Positions 1 through 11,560 of a stretch of 64,000 bases of DNA are shown piece by piece. The notes under the pieces are model-generated. The model saw nothing but the letters and a program-made list of their open reading frames with translations, had not been told where the DNA came from and ran no database searches. A program made the translations under genes and the position numbers. Position 1 is the first letter of the stretch, and every line of letters begins with the position of its first letter. This DNA is from Spirodela intermedia (Eukaryota; Streptophyta; Magnoliopsida; Alismatales; Araceae), in assembly GCA_902729315.2 (NCBI GenBank), contig LR746280.1, forward strand, positions 2,104,501-2,168,500, given 5' to 3'.

Positions 1-283
1 AGATCGTAACTACACGGCGTGTATATATATATATATATATATTATATTATATTATATTATATATAGAGACGAGTGTCCAGTTCGTCATCTTTACAGGGAT
101 TACAGGCGACCTAGGTGCATGCATGTACAGGAACCCTAAACCAGCTGGTGACCGTGTCTTCCGGGTGACTTTTTATGTACACGTTCGTGTGACACCTGCC
201 AGGCAAGGAAAGGAAAGAGTGAAATAATAAGAATAATAGTAATAATGGAAATAATAATATCTTCCACGTGGGAATATTACCTG
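1..283. other. 3' flank of the BBD gene with an AT-rich microsatellite
   Basis: No gene is visible. Positions about 19-64 are a TA/TATTA-type simple repeat. The remainder is the presumed 3' UTR and downstream flank of the minus-strand nuclease gene that ends at 284. Confidence 0.6.
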
Positions 284-2031
284 TCAGGCCCAGTTCCTTT
301 TCTTGGACCGCAGTTGGGTGAGTTTATCTCTCCATTGGGCTGCAAAACACGGGAAAGAGGCGGGCCCAAGTGAACGATTTAGTTTGGGCCACAGAGGAAT
401 TTCTAAATAGGCTTAATAATCGATAAACTGAAGTACGGGACCGAGCCGGACTCCAAGCATATCAGGCCCATTAACAGGACTTGCCAAAAATTGACCCCAT
501 TTAGCGTTGGGAATCGTACCGGCATCTTTGTAGCGTTCTTCTACAACAGCAATGAGCATGTTCCGAACCAGATTGAATTCCGTGGTCTCCAGGCATGGTT
601 GACCATCAGGCCTGCAGGGGCGACCAAGTCGAATCATAATTACCTATAGCCGATGTATCACCTAGAGAGATAAACCAATGATGGATGAACTCGCGGGTCA
701 CTCACTTGTCCATTTCGGCGAATAGCAGTCCATCCGAGTGAGGACCCTGCTGCACCAGCTTTGGCGGTTCGACGATTCTCATCCCATCACTGAACGCCAG
801 GTGTTTATTCACCTGTATTGGCACCTGCTCGGATCCAGAGAATCAGGACAGACACAAGGATCATATCATCCGCCGATTCTCATCGGGAGTTGTAGACCAG
901 ATTAACGCAGTTATATCTGTATATATATATATATATAGATATCCGTAGATATTAGATATATCTACCGATATATAGAATGTTTATAGCCAGATATGGAAAT
1001 GAAACTGGTTATGTGGGATTCTTCTGGGTGCATGAATCATCAAAAGGGAGATTTAAAGCAAACTCCTTTCAGCCAATCGATAAATACACCATTGCATCTA
1101 TGGGTTATCTCACTAGTGTCACGGCTAACTAGAAAGAAAGATTTAAAATGAGGAACGCATACCTTGCACCTAACCGCAATATTTATAGCATCTGAGGGTC
1201 GGAGATCAAGACTAATTCTCTCTGTTTCATCTCCCACCTGTGTACCCATGAGATAAGAGTTGATCAACACCGTGCAACAGACCATTGTGTTCGAAAGATG
1301 ATTGGATTTACCTTGGCAAGGTAAAGCTTGGCAAAATAAGCTTCATGTACTCTTCGGGTAACCCGGACGAGCTGCACCTGGAGTGAAGAAAGAAACCAAT
1401 TAATTAACAAAAAGAGAGAAATACCAAAGGTCTGAAATTAGGTAGAGTCAACATTAAGAAGGTTTACCTCGTACCCCATTTTCTCAATCATGTCCTTCAC
1501 CACTTGATATACAGTGGGCCTTGCCTGAGAGGAAAATTGATTGTCATTACCTTTCTAATTAAATATACATTGTACGCAACTATTACAGAGACGAAATTAA
1601 AAATTCAGAAGTAGTGAAAAATATTGCAATACCATTTGAACATTACGAACTGCCGCCATCAAAAGCACACTTGGCATCTCCACTGCAACATAAAACTTAT
1701 GATCAATTGTCACATTTGATCAAATGCCTGAAACCTCAAGGTAATCCCAACACAGAAACGATGCAGATTTACAAATAATACTTACGAACAATGATAGGGA
1801 GAAGAAGATCACTTCCATCCTCCATTTTAAGGACAATGGCAGGATGTGGGGCATAATCTGGCAGATATCCACCTTGAGGGCTGTTATGAACGCATCGAAC
1901 ATGTTTTCCATCCCTCATTTTAATCACAAAACCATCTGAACCACTTCTCACTTCAACTGCAAGGAACGAAATCATGGTCATCAATCCATCACTTCAACTG
2001 CATGTGAATGAGTTTTGGGGAATTGATTCTT

Positions 2032-2098
<67 letters not shown>

Positions 2099-2612
2099 TG
2101 TTTTTTGTCCTTTTAAAGAAATTGAGAGGGAAGGGAGGTCTGCAAGTAAGCAATAAGATTCCTGGACCAAATGCAGGGTAACGCGAAACAAATTAAAATC
2201 ATAATTTTGTATATATAAGACAGATAATGTGGAAGCAAGAAGAGGAGAAATGCATAAAAAATAATTATATCAGGCAGTATAAAATAATCAGAAACCATAG
2301 TTCAGTTAGCCTACCAGCTTCAACCACACTGGAAATTACATAGTCTTCATCATTCTCACTGTAGTTCTCGGCCATGCTGCCACTACCATCAGAAGATGAA
2401 CTGAAACTACAACTGATGATGTTCTTTGCCTTATTTGACTGAGGACAAAGAACTTCAACTTGAACTTCGCGTCCAAAGTTACCTCGACAGCCCCAAAATT
2501 TGCTCTTGGAAAGCCTAAACCTCATGAGATTCTTATTCGGTAAAACACGAACATTGTGCTGTTTTTCATGGGAAATAGGACGGCAAATAATTGGCCCTTG
2601 TAGAGTTGCCAT
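284..2612 (-). CDS. BBD: Bifunctional nuclease in basal defence (BBD-type, DUF151 plus UVR motif), nine exons
   Basis: CDS on the minus strand: 2612-2315, 1956-1786, 1682-1633, 1524-1468, 1377-1312, 1237-1163, 824-706, 611-520, 339-284. All introns are GT-AG and the frame is continuous, giving 327 residues. The protein resembles Arabidopsis BBD1/BBD2 as I remember them: a variable N-terminus with an acidic ENDEDYV segment, then the DUF151 core (GSDGFVIKMRDG, RCVHNSPQGG, APHPAIVLKMEDGS, EMPSVLLMAAVRN, LDLRPSDAINIAVRCK). It ends in a short UVR-like helix (EERYKDAAQWRDKL) with a basic tail. Family members are described as having DNase and RNase activity and acting in defence and ABA responses; that role is inferred from homology. 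The last exon is short: reading on through the intron after 520 would replace the UVR tail with an unrelated one ending near 413. A probable 5' UTR acceptor lies just upstream of the ATG. Confidence 0.92.
2034..2094. repeat. (TG)n microsatellite in BBD intron 1
   Basis: About 30 uninterrupted TG dinucleotides lie in the first coding intron of the BBD gene. This is a likely length-polymorphic marker. Confidence 0.95.
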
Positions 2613-4000
2613 ACTCCTGCCTCATTCACCCAAGGAATACATTAGAACAAAAGGTTTTCAAGTTATAAATGCAGTTAAAATATACAACAAGAAAGAGAAT
2701 TCCTGATTTAGAATTATGGGGTTCTATACCTTATCATGGCGAAAATAGAGAATAAAAAAAACCAAACATAGGGCTAATTACTCTTTTCCTCTACCAACTA
2801 CTATGTTTTGGATTGGCCTCAGCATTTCTTAGGCGTTCAAGTCCAAAGTAGTCGTCTAAGACAATATTACCAACACCACATACATGCACAAACAGAGAAC
2901 GTGGGAAGAAAACTCAGAGAGGATACTGAGGTTAAAATCGGGTTAAAAAAAACTGGAAATTGATGTCATTATGCATCTAGCTAAGGAATATATAGCAACA
3001 TTTTTCAAGAAATCATTATGCATCTAGATAAGCTCATTGGCATCAGCAAGGTTTGACCCGCACGTTAGTTGAGCCATTATCAAAACTAGAACTCAGATAC
3101 GCTAAATCACAGTAGATAAACATATTTTCCTAAAGAAAGAAATGAAGGGAAAAAGGAAAAGGAAGAAGACAACTTATTTAATTTCTTGAATGACTAAATA
3201 AATAATAAATAAATAGTTATGATACCACGATCACAAAACTCCTGGGATTTAAACAATAGAGGGCGAGAAATAAAAAAAAATCTTGAAAGTCGAAGCGCAT
3301 TAAAAGATATCAAATTATCACATCTTGACAAGTCTTGTCTCGAGCCGAATAGCTACCGCAAGTGAAAGGCAACAGGATCCCAAACAACTAAATTATAACG
3401 GAGATGAAGTCACAAGTGGAATAATATTTCACCAAAAATATAAATTACACAATACATCAGATAAGGCAGACGAGAAGGATGAATACCGTAAGGATCAGTC
3501 AAACAACTTGAGCAGAGAAGTGGATGCTGATGCCCAAAGTAAGAACGAACTCTGGACTTGCCAAAATATATCAATAAACCGATAAATCCGTTGCCCTTCA
3601 CAAGTAACAGCAATCCCTCACGAAGACACAAGAATGAAATAGAATTTTGCAAACTGAGGAACCCTAGCACACAACGCTTCCTTGAGGCTCCAAGTCTTCA
3701 GTTTCGTACGAGAACTGGACAGATCCGAACAGGTGAAAGATCACGAAAGCCTGGTGTCATCCGATCTTCTGGGAGACGCAGCTTGGCAAAGAATCGAACG
3801 GACAACCTTCACTAGCAAATCACATAGGAGAAAAGTGCGAGAAGCAGAGCTTCGAGTAGCAGGCGGGGCCTCGTCTTATAAGAACGAATCGTTGGGAGAG
3901 GCCTAAGTCCCCCCCCCCCCCAGCGGATGAGATTAAAGGGGGAGGGACGGCCTTGAAATGACTAAAACAACCCTAAAAACCGCCACTCAGTCGTGATTTG
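2613..4000 (-). promoter_or_regulatory. 5' UTR (probably intron-containing) and promoter of the BBD gene
   Basis: The minus strand carries a plausible splice acceptor (gaggcag followed by GAGT) immediately before the BBD start codon, so the leader is probably spliced. The GC-rich stretch around 3680-3890 looks like the distal leader. A TTATAAGA motif on the minus strand at 3874-3881 is a candidate TATA element, and a telo-box-like AACCCTAA is near 3968. Open frames here (for example 3325-3585 and 3558-3815 on plus) have no recognisable domain. Confidence 0.4.
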
Positions 4001-6039
4001 AAGGACAGGTAATAAAAAAAGATAATAATTTCCCGATATGCCTGTGGAGGCTTCTTTATTGGTTTGGTGTTCGTTGCGGGGGAATCGAAGGGTAATTACG
4101 TCATCTCCGACTCAGCAGATGACGGTGGTTATAGATAGAATCTACGATCAAACGATAGCACAAATGATACGCACCGGGTGGGCGCATCAGTCCAACGCAT
4201 AGTTGAGCTCCACGGCGACATGCGTGCATCGCGCCTCTTGGATGCAAGGCAAAATTTGCTACTCAGATTTTTCGAGAGTCGGACACGTTAATAGACACAA
4301 TTACCCTTACCAAGATGGTCCCGCAGATCACTCCATCTCAGCCTCCCATTCGGTGGACCTAGCGAGCTTTTTCCCCTAAGTGGGTCCCGCACTTCTGCCC
4401 CCCTGACGTCAAGGAACAGCCTCCGGAGCCCACCTGGTCTTTGGACTGGGGTGCCCGGCCATGACGTCGACGCGTGTCTGAGAAATATCTTTTCCCAGAC
4501 TGCGCCTTATCTTATCCTCTTTGGTTCGCGGTGGACGGCAACGCTGACCGCCGTCGGTCCGGTCCCCAAAATGGGAGGGAGGGAGAGTGAGAGAGAGAGA
4601 GACCCAATAGGAGTCCGATAGAACGTGTCGGTCGGTTGTCCCAGAGCTTCCTTCACCGGAGTATATATGATACACATTATATGATATGATGGGGATTCGA
4701 AGTGACAATGATATTAAATATTATTTATATTTTAAAAATAAGTATCCCGTAAAAATAATATGATACGGTGCTATTTTCAAAGAAATATTTTTGGTATGGA
4801 GTATTTTTAAATCCTTAAGATGGTATTAAATAACCTATAAATTTCTCAAACCTGCAGTCACCCATGAAGATATCGGCTTGTTAGGGGGTTAGAAAACATG
4901 AAGGTGAATGTGAAACATACATGGCATATTCTTCATAATTCTCCTCTTTTTTTAATGCCTTTGGATCTACTATGCATGCCTATAAAGAGATCCTTATTTA
5001 GAATTGGTTAAGAGATGATGATTGGAGAAAGTTTCATTGGGCTCTTGGAGGTCTCAGGTTATAAAATTTTCAACCTTGTCAGATGTATGTAACATGAATT
5101 TTAGATGAGTGAAGAGCATAATTTATTAAATAATGTGTTAAAGGTCTTTTGAAATGATGTCACATCATCTCCAACTTTAGATGATTAGGACATTAAATAT
5201 AAGCTTAAGGCCTAATTGCTCAATAATAATAGATTAGGATGTAAATATTTGATTGAAACTTTATAAGCATATAACACCTAAGTCATCATTTTTTAAAACA
5301 TGGGTATGCTAGAAAAACCCTACCTAGCATGTTATTCTCTTCCAAAATGTTATTTTCATCTTCCCCTTGAAGGTGAGAAGAGGATGGGGGTGCACTTATT
5401 TTCAAGAGAAAAATATTTTAAAAAATAATAATTGATTTATTTATTTATTTTCTTCTTAGACCTCTACTTGTGCCTTGGGTTTAAATTGCTTCCACTTTCA
5501 TAAGTTTCACAACGAGGTGGTCAATAATTTATTTTATTATTTGCATAATAACACCATTTCAATGTACGATCCATGTGTATACATATATATTCATGGATAT
5601 CACATGAATAGGGTCATCTATCTAAATTTTAGTCCTTGTTGGGTAGAGGAACTAATTTACATTAGTATACGATTTTATTGATACGTTTAATTTCTGAAGA
5701 TTTTAATCAGATGTGCTTCCTAATTATTAAGATTTATGTGAATAGAGATATCAAAGAATCGGTCAAATGGCATAGAGGGCCTTTGCTGATGTGGCTTAGT
5801 TGCGAAGATGTGGGAAGGACTCAACTCGTTCAGAATGCTTTCTAGAAAGTCATTGTGGCGATGATTCTATTTATCAGAAAGGCTTTCTCGGAAGCCCTTT
5901 CCAGAGAAACGCTAGAAGCAGAAGCATTTCTTCTTCTGGTTAAGGGAGGAAGAAGCTACTTCCCTTGGATCCCCCACAGAAAGTGGAGAGGAGAGTTGCC
6001 GACGGGTGTGGAAGGCGAAGGAGGGAGGGGAGGCGAGCG
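4001..6039. other. Intergenic region between the divergent BBD and complex I-like genes
   Basis: I see no gene. The stretch 4680-5760 is AT-rich and low in complexity, with short ATATTTTT-type runs. The GC-rich segment 4100-4640 carries only chance frames. About 5800-6039 is presumably the promoter and leader of the plus-strand gene that begins at 6040. Confidence 0.5.
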
Positions 6040-6336
6040 ATGGGGCGGTCGTTCGTGATGGAGTTCGCTGAGGACCTGATCCTGCGGCTGATGGAGGATC
6101 CGGCGGAGCGCGATCGCAAGACGAGGGAGTACATTTACGCTATTAAGGCCCAGTGCAACAAGACCAAGGAGATGTGGAGCCTCCCGCTCCGCCCCTACGG
6201 CTTCTGGACCTTCGACCGATTCAATGCTCAGATGCGCTGGGACTCGCAGATTAGTCAGGTACCCGGCCGCCGGGATCCCTACGACGACATCCTCCTTGAT
6301 ATCGAGAAGGCCGGGAACAGGACCGACCAGAAGTGA
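6040..6336 (+). CDS. Small protein resembling a plant mitochondrial complex I subunit (At1g67350 type)
   Basis: A single open exon encodes 98 residues starting MGRSFVMEFAEDLILRLMED. I chose this ATG because it gives the length I remember for the family; the frame is open further upstream. The conserved core is EFAE-LILRLMEDPAERDRK followed by EMWSLPLRPYGFWTFDRFNAQMRWD-QISQV-GRRDPYDD. From memory this matches the Arabidopsis At1g67350 family, reported as a small accessory subunit of plant mitochondrial NADH dehydrogenase. There is no obvious cleavable presequence or transmembrane helix, and the protein is highly charged with Trp-rich patches. A GTAAGT directly after the stop (6340) suggests an intron in the 3' UTR. 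The family match is firm; the complex I role rests on recollection. Confidence 0.8.
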   Translation: MGRSFVMEFAEDLILRLMEDPAERDRKTREYIYAIKAQCNKTKEMWSLPLRPYGFWTFDRFNAQMRWDSQISQVPGRRDPYDDILLDIEKAGNRTDQK

Positions 6337-9300
6337 TCTGTAAGTCCCTCTTCATCTGTGATGCTTCAGATCAACGTCTCTTCTTTCTCCATCCCCTCTT
6401 TCTCTTCACTTTCTATCTTATTGTTTGAGTTATTTCCGTGGATGTGGCATTTATGTCACTTTGACAAACAATCAAATGGTACGTTCGAGAGATAGAGATG
6501 AAGATATTTCATATCTAGTAATTTTATCGATGGATGGATGGAAAAACAATTGCGTCTCTCGTACGGCTTCTGGTTAGGGTTTGTGTGATAATGGGATTGC
6601 GCAATGTTCGAATTGGATTATTTCGGAAATAAGTGAAAATGTAACGCAGATACACGGTGTTGAACACTGTTAATTTTTTAATGGCAAAAAGAGTGTTATA
6701 TGTGAGCAAATTCTTTGAAATTTTCCTGTGAATATGTTCTGGATATGAAATACTAACACCGATCAATAGACTTCAGAAAGTAGAAATGTGATTGTGGGGA
6801 CTTCTTGGGCTGAAAGTAGAGTGTGTTTTTCGTTCTTGTTGGTTTCTATTGTCACTGGAATTTCCCACCAAATTTTCGTTTCTGGATGTACTGCACCTCC
6901 ATGAGACCCCGCACAGAAACAGGGTGGCTCGCCAATTGGTAACCATCCAATGAGTCTCGGCATTGGTGTACATCACTATAACTCTACGACGTCCAGCAAT
7001 CAAGTATACTTTTTGTAATATGTCAAACCTAATCAAAACATTAAAAAATGTGGCATATCGGGTGATGCCACATTTTCATAGGACTTTTCGATAGGTGTCC
7101 CGACATTAGGCATATATGCCCGCATTACAGTGCGACATTTAATCTGTATAGAAATCTCTCTTTTATTCTTTTCACATCAGATCTTTGGTTGCATTTTCAG
7201 TTCTCTATTTTATTGCATGAGCTGAAAGGAACCATCATTTCTATGGACCTTCTTTCATTGATTATTGTCTATCATTTCCCCAAATCTAAACGTGTTCTTG
7301 GGCTCTTTTCATAATGGCGGCAATTTGTGCAATATTTCTCCAAATATTCGTAATTGTTGAACACATCAAAGATATAAAGCAGTTTGCTATTTCTGCTTTA
7401 GATAAAAATAAATTGAATCTGGAGTAGAAACCAGTAATCACAGATAGCACACTAGGAATACAAATAGATGGAGAAATGTAGAAAAACAGTAGTCTTGTTG
7501 AGAAACCTGCCATCCAGGGGCTTATCAGTGAGCACCTCAAGCGGTGAATCCTACATGTATATCAGGGAATGTGATGCTTTATTAAGTAGGATAAAAGTTA
7601 GGACAGAAGGATTGTTCGGTTTCAGTCAACTGAAGAAAATCGCAACTGTCTATATTTCAATGAAAATATGCTTGTGTTCCAAGATAACATTTTCGACTTT
7701 CAGGCTTTTATCTTTATTTTGGTTCCTGGTTTGAGCTGTTGTAAATATAGGAATAATAAAGCACTTCCTGTTTACCCAACGTCCCCTTTGACTTGTGGTA
7801 GATTTCTTTCTGTATTGTCCCGAAGGTGTTCTGCATCTCCTCGTATCCCATGTTCTTTTTTGGCTGAAGAAAATATATTGAGGGGTTAAGATGAAGCTAA
7901 GTTTTCCAGAGGGACCTTTTTTTTCTCTAAAAATGTACTGCAGTACCATATTTACTTCACAAGTCTAATTGGAGTCATGAAATCAGAATGACTCTTTATT
8001 GATGAAAGTTAGGAGGATATTGAGTAGGCACGAAAGTAAGAAGCGCCATTATCCATATAAAGGAAAGCGCAAATGCTTTTGGACGGATTTGGTGAACACA
8101 CAATATTGCAGTCAATAGTGGAAAAGACAATGGCAAAGAAGATGAGGAAGTAAGACCAGCACCATTGCAATGAAAGTATGAAAAAGATGAAGACTTAGAC
8201 GAACAAAAGATAGAAAGGATGTAAATCTAGCAATGAAAGCGAAAGGGATGTGATCTGTGGCCACAAAAGGGGAACAGCTGTATCAAAATGTGTTGATATT
8301 GCAATGGGTAGGAGGGAGCTTGGTTTGACTGGGGAGTGGACATGTGATAATGAAAGAGGTAATCCAAATCGTAACGTAGAAAGGGGTGCTCAAGTGTGGG
8401 ACGAGGAAAGAAGAAAGGGAGGATCAGACTGAAAACATGAAAATGGGAGTAGATGAGTTGGAAAGCAACAAGAGTAAGGAGGAAAGATGATCCTCCTTTG
8501 GGGATGCAGTTAGTTGAACTGTGGACGGGAAAATCATGTAGAAAACCTGCTTGTCTCTCTTAGGGTAGATATAACTCATAATTTCCAGGCACTGCGATGA
8601 ATCTTATCCTACCACGTTTGACTTTCTTAAGCTGAAAAAGTATCTGAAGCATTAAGCCCTTAAGCCTGCTGCCTTGCCCGGTGCAAACCGTTGACTGCCT
8701 GTCTACTTGGATGGGGTATCTTGTATCTGTTAGGGAACATAGAGAAAAAAAAAAAAAGAACAGTTGATGTATTGAAGGAGTTCTCTCTTATGAATGAGTT
8801 GGATTTTGCAGCAGAGGAGGGTTGCATGTACAGTGGGCAAGGTTGGCCAAGAATCCCATTCTCCGAGGAAGTCATTAAGAAAAGTAAGATTCACACGATC
8901 TCATGTGCTTGTACGCAGAAAACCCCAAGCAATTATGATGATTCTCTGTGACGATGACCTAAAATTATTCTCATATAAGTGGCTGTTATACTGGTCATGG
9001 CGGTGGTTAGACGAAGTAGATATTAGTAATTTAATGATTTTCACTGTCTAATATCATGGATTATTATCCTTTATTCCTTTATTCCTTTATTTATTGATTT
9101 TGATGGATCACAAACAATACTATTAAGAAGAGAAACTCGCAGGAAGAAAGCCACCAGAAACGACAGCATAGAACTTCACATGATATCAATGATCTTAATT
9201 GCATCGTATATTCCTTTGGTTACTCCTTCAAATGCCTGATCATCTCACCTTACATCATACCATTCCTTCTTAAATGGTTCGGTCTCTGACATCCCCTTTG

Positions 9301-9880
9301 TCAACGTCGATTTGTGACAGGTTCTGAGCGTCTTGCCATCCGCTGGTGGAGTTCATTGGTCGCTGCGTCTTCAGTATAGTCCTCTCCTTCGCTTTGGTTG
9401 GTGAACACCATTTTCTTAAGATCGTTGTCAATAATTGCAGTTTCCTTGCTGTGTTTTTATCTGTTGGATCAACCAATATGCTTCAGTTTAACATATTTGC
9501 ATCTAATGGCGTGGATTGGTGTCATTAATGCTTGGTTGAAGGGCAATGAAGCTTATAAATCGTCCATTGATGCTACCGGCACACCCTGTTGGATTTTAGA
9601 AGACTTGGGCCGAGCTGGGCCGCCGTAAAGATCAAATTCCATTGCTCTAAAAGTGATTCATGAATTTGCCCGTGTGCAAATATTTGATTTTTCAATTTAT
9701 TTAATGCTAAAATATGCACCAAATTGTCGCTGTAGGCTTTGCATATGGGGGCTCCAATAACAGGTTATAGCCCTTGTAGAACACAGTATTGGATGACTGC
9801 AAGCCCCCACTTCATTCCTCGTCATATCACCGTTCCACACACTGATTTCTATAGAAGACCTTGTCTAAACAAGCAAACCC
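6337..9880. other. Probable 3' UTR intron, then non-coding spacer
   Basis: No coding exon could be recognised. The first part (6340 to perhaps 7900) may belong to the 3' UTR intron or downstream region of the complex I-like gene. The stretch 8000-8500 is purine-rich and its open frames look like composition artefacts. 8640-9640 has mixed composition with only short frames and no family signature. Confidence 0.45.
7045..7076. repeat. Short perfect inverted repeat (12-bp stem, 8-nt loop)
   Basis: AAAATGTGGCAT at 7045-7056 is the exact reverse complement of ATGCCACATTTT at 7065-7076, separated by atcgggtg. It would form a stable hairpin in DNA or RNA. It lies in the region downstream of the complex I-like gene and may be a remnant end of a small transposon. 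Confidence 0.8.
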
Positions 9881-9889
9881 CATTAGAAT

Positions 9890-10030
9890 ACAGGACATAA
9901 AAGAAGAATGATAGTATGATGCCTGGAGTTCCTCCTGAGCTCTCTGCTGGCGCCGGTAAGCAGGAAGATGACGCTCATCTTGAACATGGATCCCGTGAAC
10001 TGCCGCAACATTTATCTAATTATAGGCTTA
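9890..10030 (-). pseudogene. Relic fragment of a class III peroxidase (3' end of the last exon)
   Basis: On the minus strand the segment reads as a decayed C-terminus, about QFTGSMFKMSVIFLLTG followed by SRELRRNSR. This parallels QFARSMIKMSAISPLTG and GEIRRNCRR in the intact peroxidases of this window. Similarity continues weakly into the 3' flank (a catactatcattcttctttta stretch compared with the equivalent bases after the intact stop codons). No earlier exons are seen nearby. It is clearly older than the three intact copies because it has many substitutions. The plus-strand open frame over it is only the antisense shadow. Confidence 0.75.
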
Positions 10031-10439
10031 TTTCACTAAGAATAAACAAATCATCTGTATTCTTGACGGATCATGGACTTTTTATGTTCGGAGCTTTGGC
10101 ATATTTCACATGAAAACTTTTCTCAATGATTCTTTCAAAAATTCTAAGCTTTCATGGTTGTCATTATTGTCTTCAGTCTGATACAAAAGGTAATGGTATC
10201 CTTTTCTTTCAAAACTTGAGTAATTCTAAAGACTCGATATCTATTTTGCACTTTATTTTTTTCATTTTATGATTATTTCTTTTAGAGTACATTGGTAATT
10301 ACAAGAATAAAAAGTCCAAATGACCTAACCTAGAAGGATTGAAAGAGTCTAAATGGTAGAATCTGAAGGTCTTGAACAGATTTGTGTCAATAGCCTAAGG
10401 CTTCAAACCCTTTTTTTCCTCTTGGCATAGTTGTGGTTT

Positions 10440-10960
10440 CTTGTCGTCAATATCTAACTCAATATTGACCTCTATGAGAGTATATGTAAATTGACATTAG
10501 TTAAAATATTATCACAAAAATATAACTTTGCACATTTACAAATAATCATACCTACTAGAAAAACTTGTACATTGATTCGATATAACCTAAGGCCTACTCC
10601 AATCTTCAAGCCTCTCATCAAGTATTTCTTATTGATTATATCCTCCTAGGTTGCAAATTAGCTTTCAAAAGGTATAATCAAACTTTTCTAACCTAGGAAG
10701 TCTTACTCAAAAGTAAGCTTGCTAAAACCATGAAAGACCAAGTAAACCACATTGCATAACTTCCAAAATGTTTACAAATAATTTTACATATAATAATGTT
10801 AACGTGAGTGATAGCTCATTGTTTGGAGTATTAAGATCTCACAAAAATGTTTCCAAGATGTGGTAACCTTGAATGTTTAGGAACTTACAGATCTCTAACA
10901 TTTAGTGTCTTTAATGGATTGAGTGCCATCTAAAGCTTTTTCCTTAAACTAATGTTCAAT
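10440..10960. repeat. Dispersed repeat R1, copy a
   Basis: This segment is recognisably similar, in the same orientation, to about 29640-30110. Shared landmarks include gcctactccaatcttcaagcc/gcctactccattcttcaagcc, tcattgtttggag, ttaagatct and acatatctctaatattta-like strings. No coding signal is visible. It is probably a fragment of a non-autonomous or decayed transposable element. Confidence 0.7.
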
Positions 10961-11169
10961 CTTAAGTTTTGAAAGAAGATGATATAAGTGCCTTTCTCAT
11001 TACATTGAAGACAATGGCAACAAACATAAAAGTTTTTTAGATTTTTTTAAAATTCAATGAGAAAATTTGTTATGTGCAAAGTGTCAAAGATGTACACATG
11101 AAAAGTCCATGATTCTATGTCAAAGGAAATACTATCAATAAATAAATAAAATTATACATTTTGTATGTA

Positions 11170-11560
11170 TTATTTGAAAACTTTGTGCATCAAAGTTTTA
11201 GATTGTACTCTTTTCAATATCTTAAGAGGGTTTAGTGAGATAACACCAAGAATTCAGTGTTCAACCCCCTAGAAATATGAATTTGTAAGCTAGAACATAT
11301 AAACCTTTTTGTTTATCCCATATAGTTATGAATCTATAAGTGCTTAGTGCATGTAGGCCCTATCTTAAAGTAAGAATTCGCAACACTTCCATTTAATGGA
11401 AAAGGTGTCCATTATAAATTCATGTTTTTATGGGCCTGAACACTAAATTGTCAGTGTTATCTCACTAGATTCCAAATACTTAGGACTACCACTATGAACC
11501 CTTTGAATATATTGAAAAGAGTATAAGTTAAAACTTAGATGCAGAGAGTTTTCTCTCATT
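11170..11560. mobile_element. Foldback / MITE-like element
   Basis: The arms, roughly 11180-11265 and 11435-11545, are imperfect reverse complements. TACTCTTTTCAATAT near 11206-11221 pairs with ATATTGAAAAGAGTA near 11510-11525, and GAGATAACAC near 11238 pairs with GTGTTATCTC near 11454. Flanking GTGCATCAAAG pairs imperfectly with the segment containing GATGCAGAG. The element is about 0.4 kb, AT-rich and has no open frame, as expected of a miniature inverted-repeat element. Target-site duplications could not be fixed by eye. Confidence 0.7.

Noticed and set aside
9916-10113. Plus-strand frame starting MMPGVPPELSAG
   Set aside because: It is the complement of the degenerate peroxidase C-terminus and resembles the antisense frame of the intact peroxidases, so it is not a gene.
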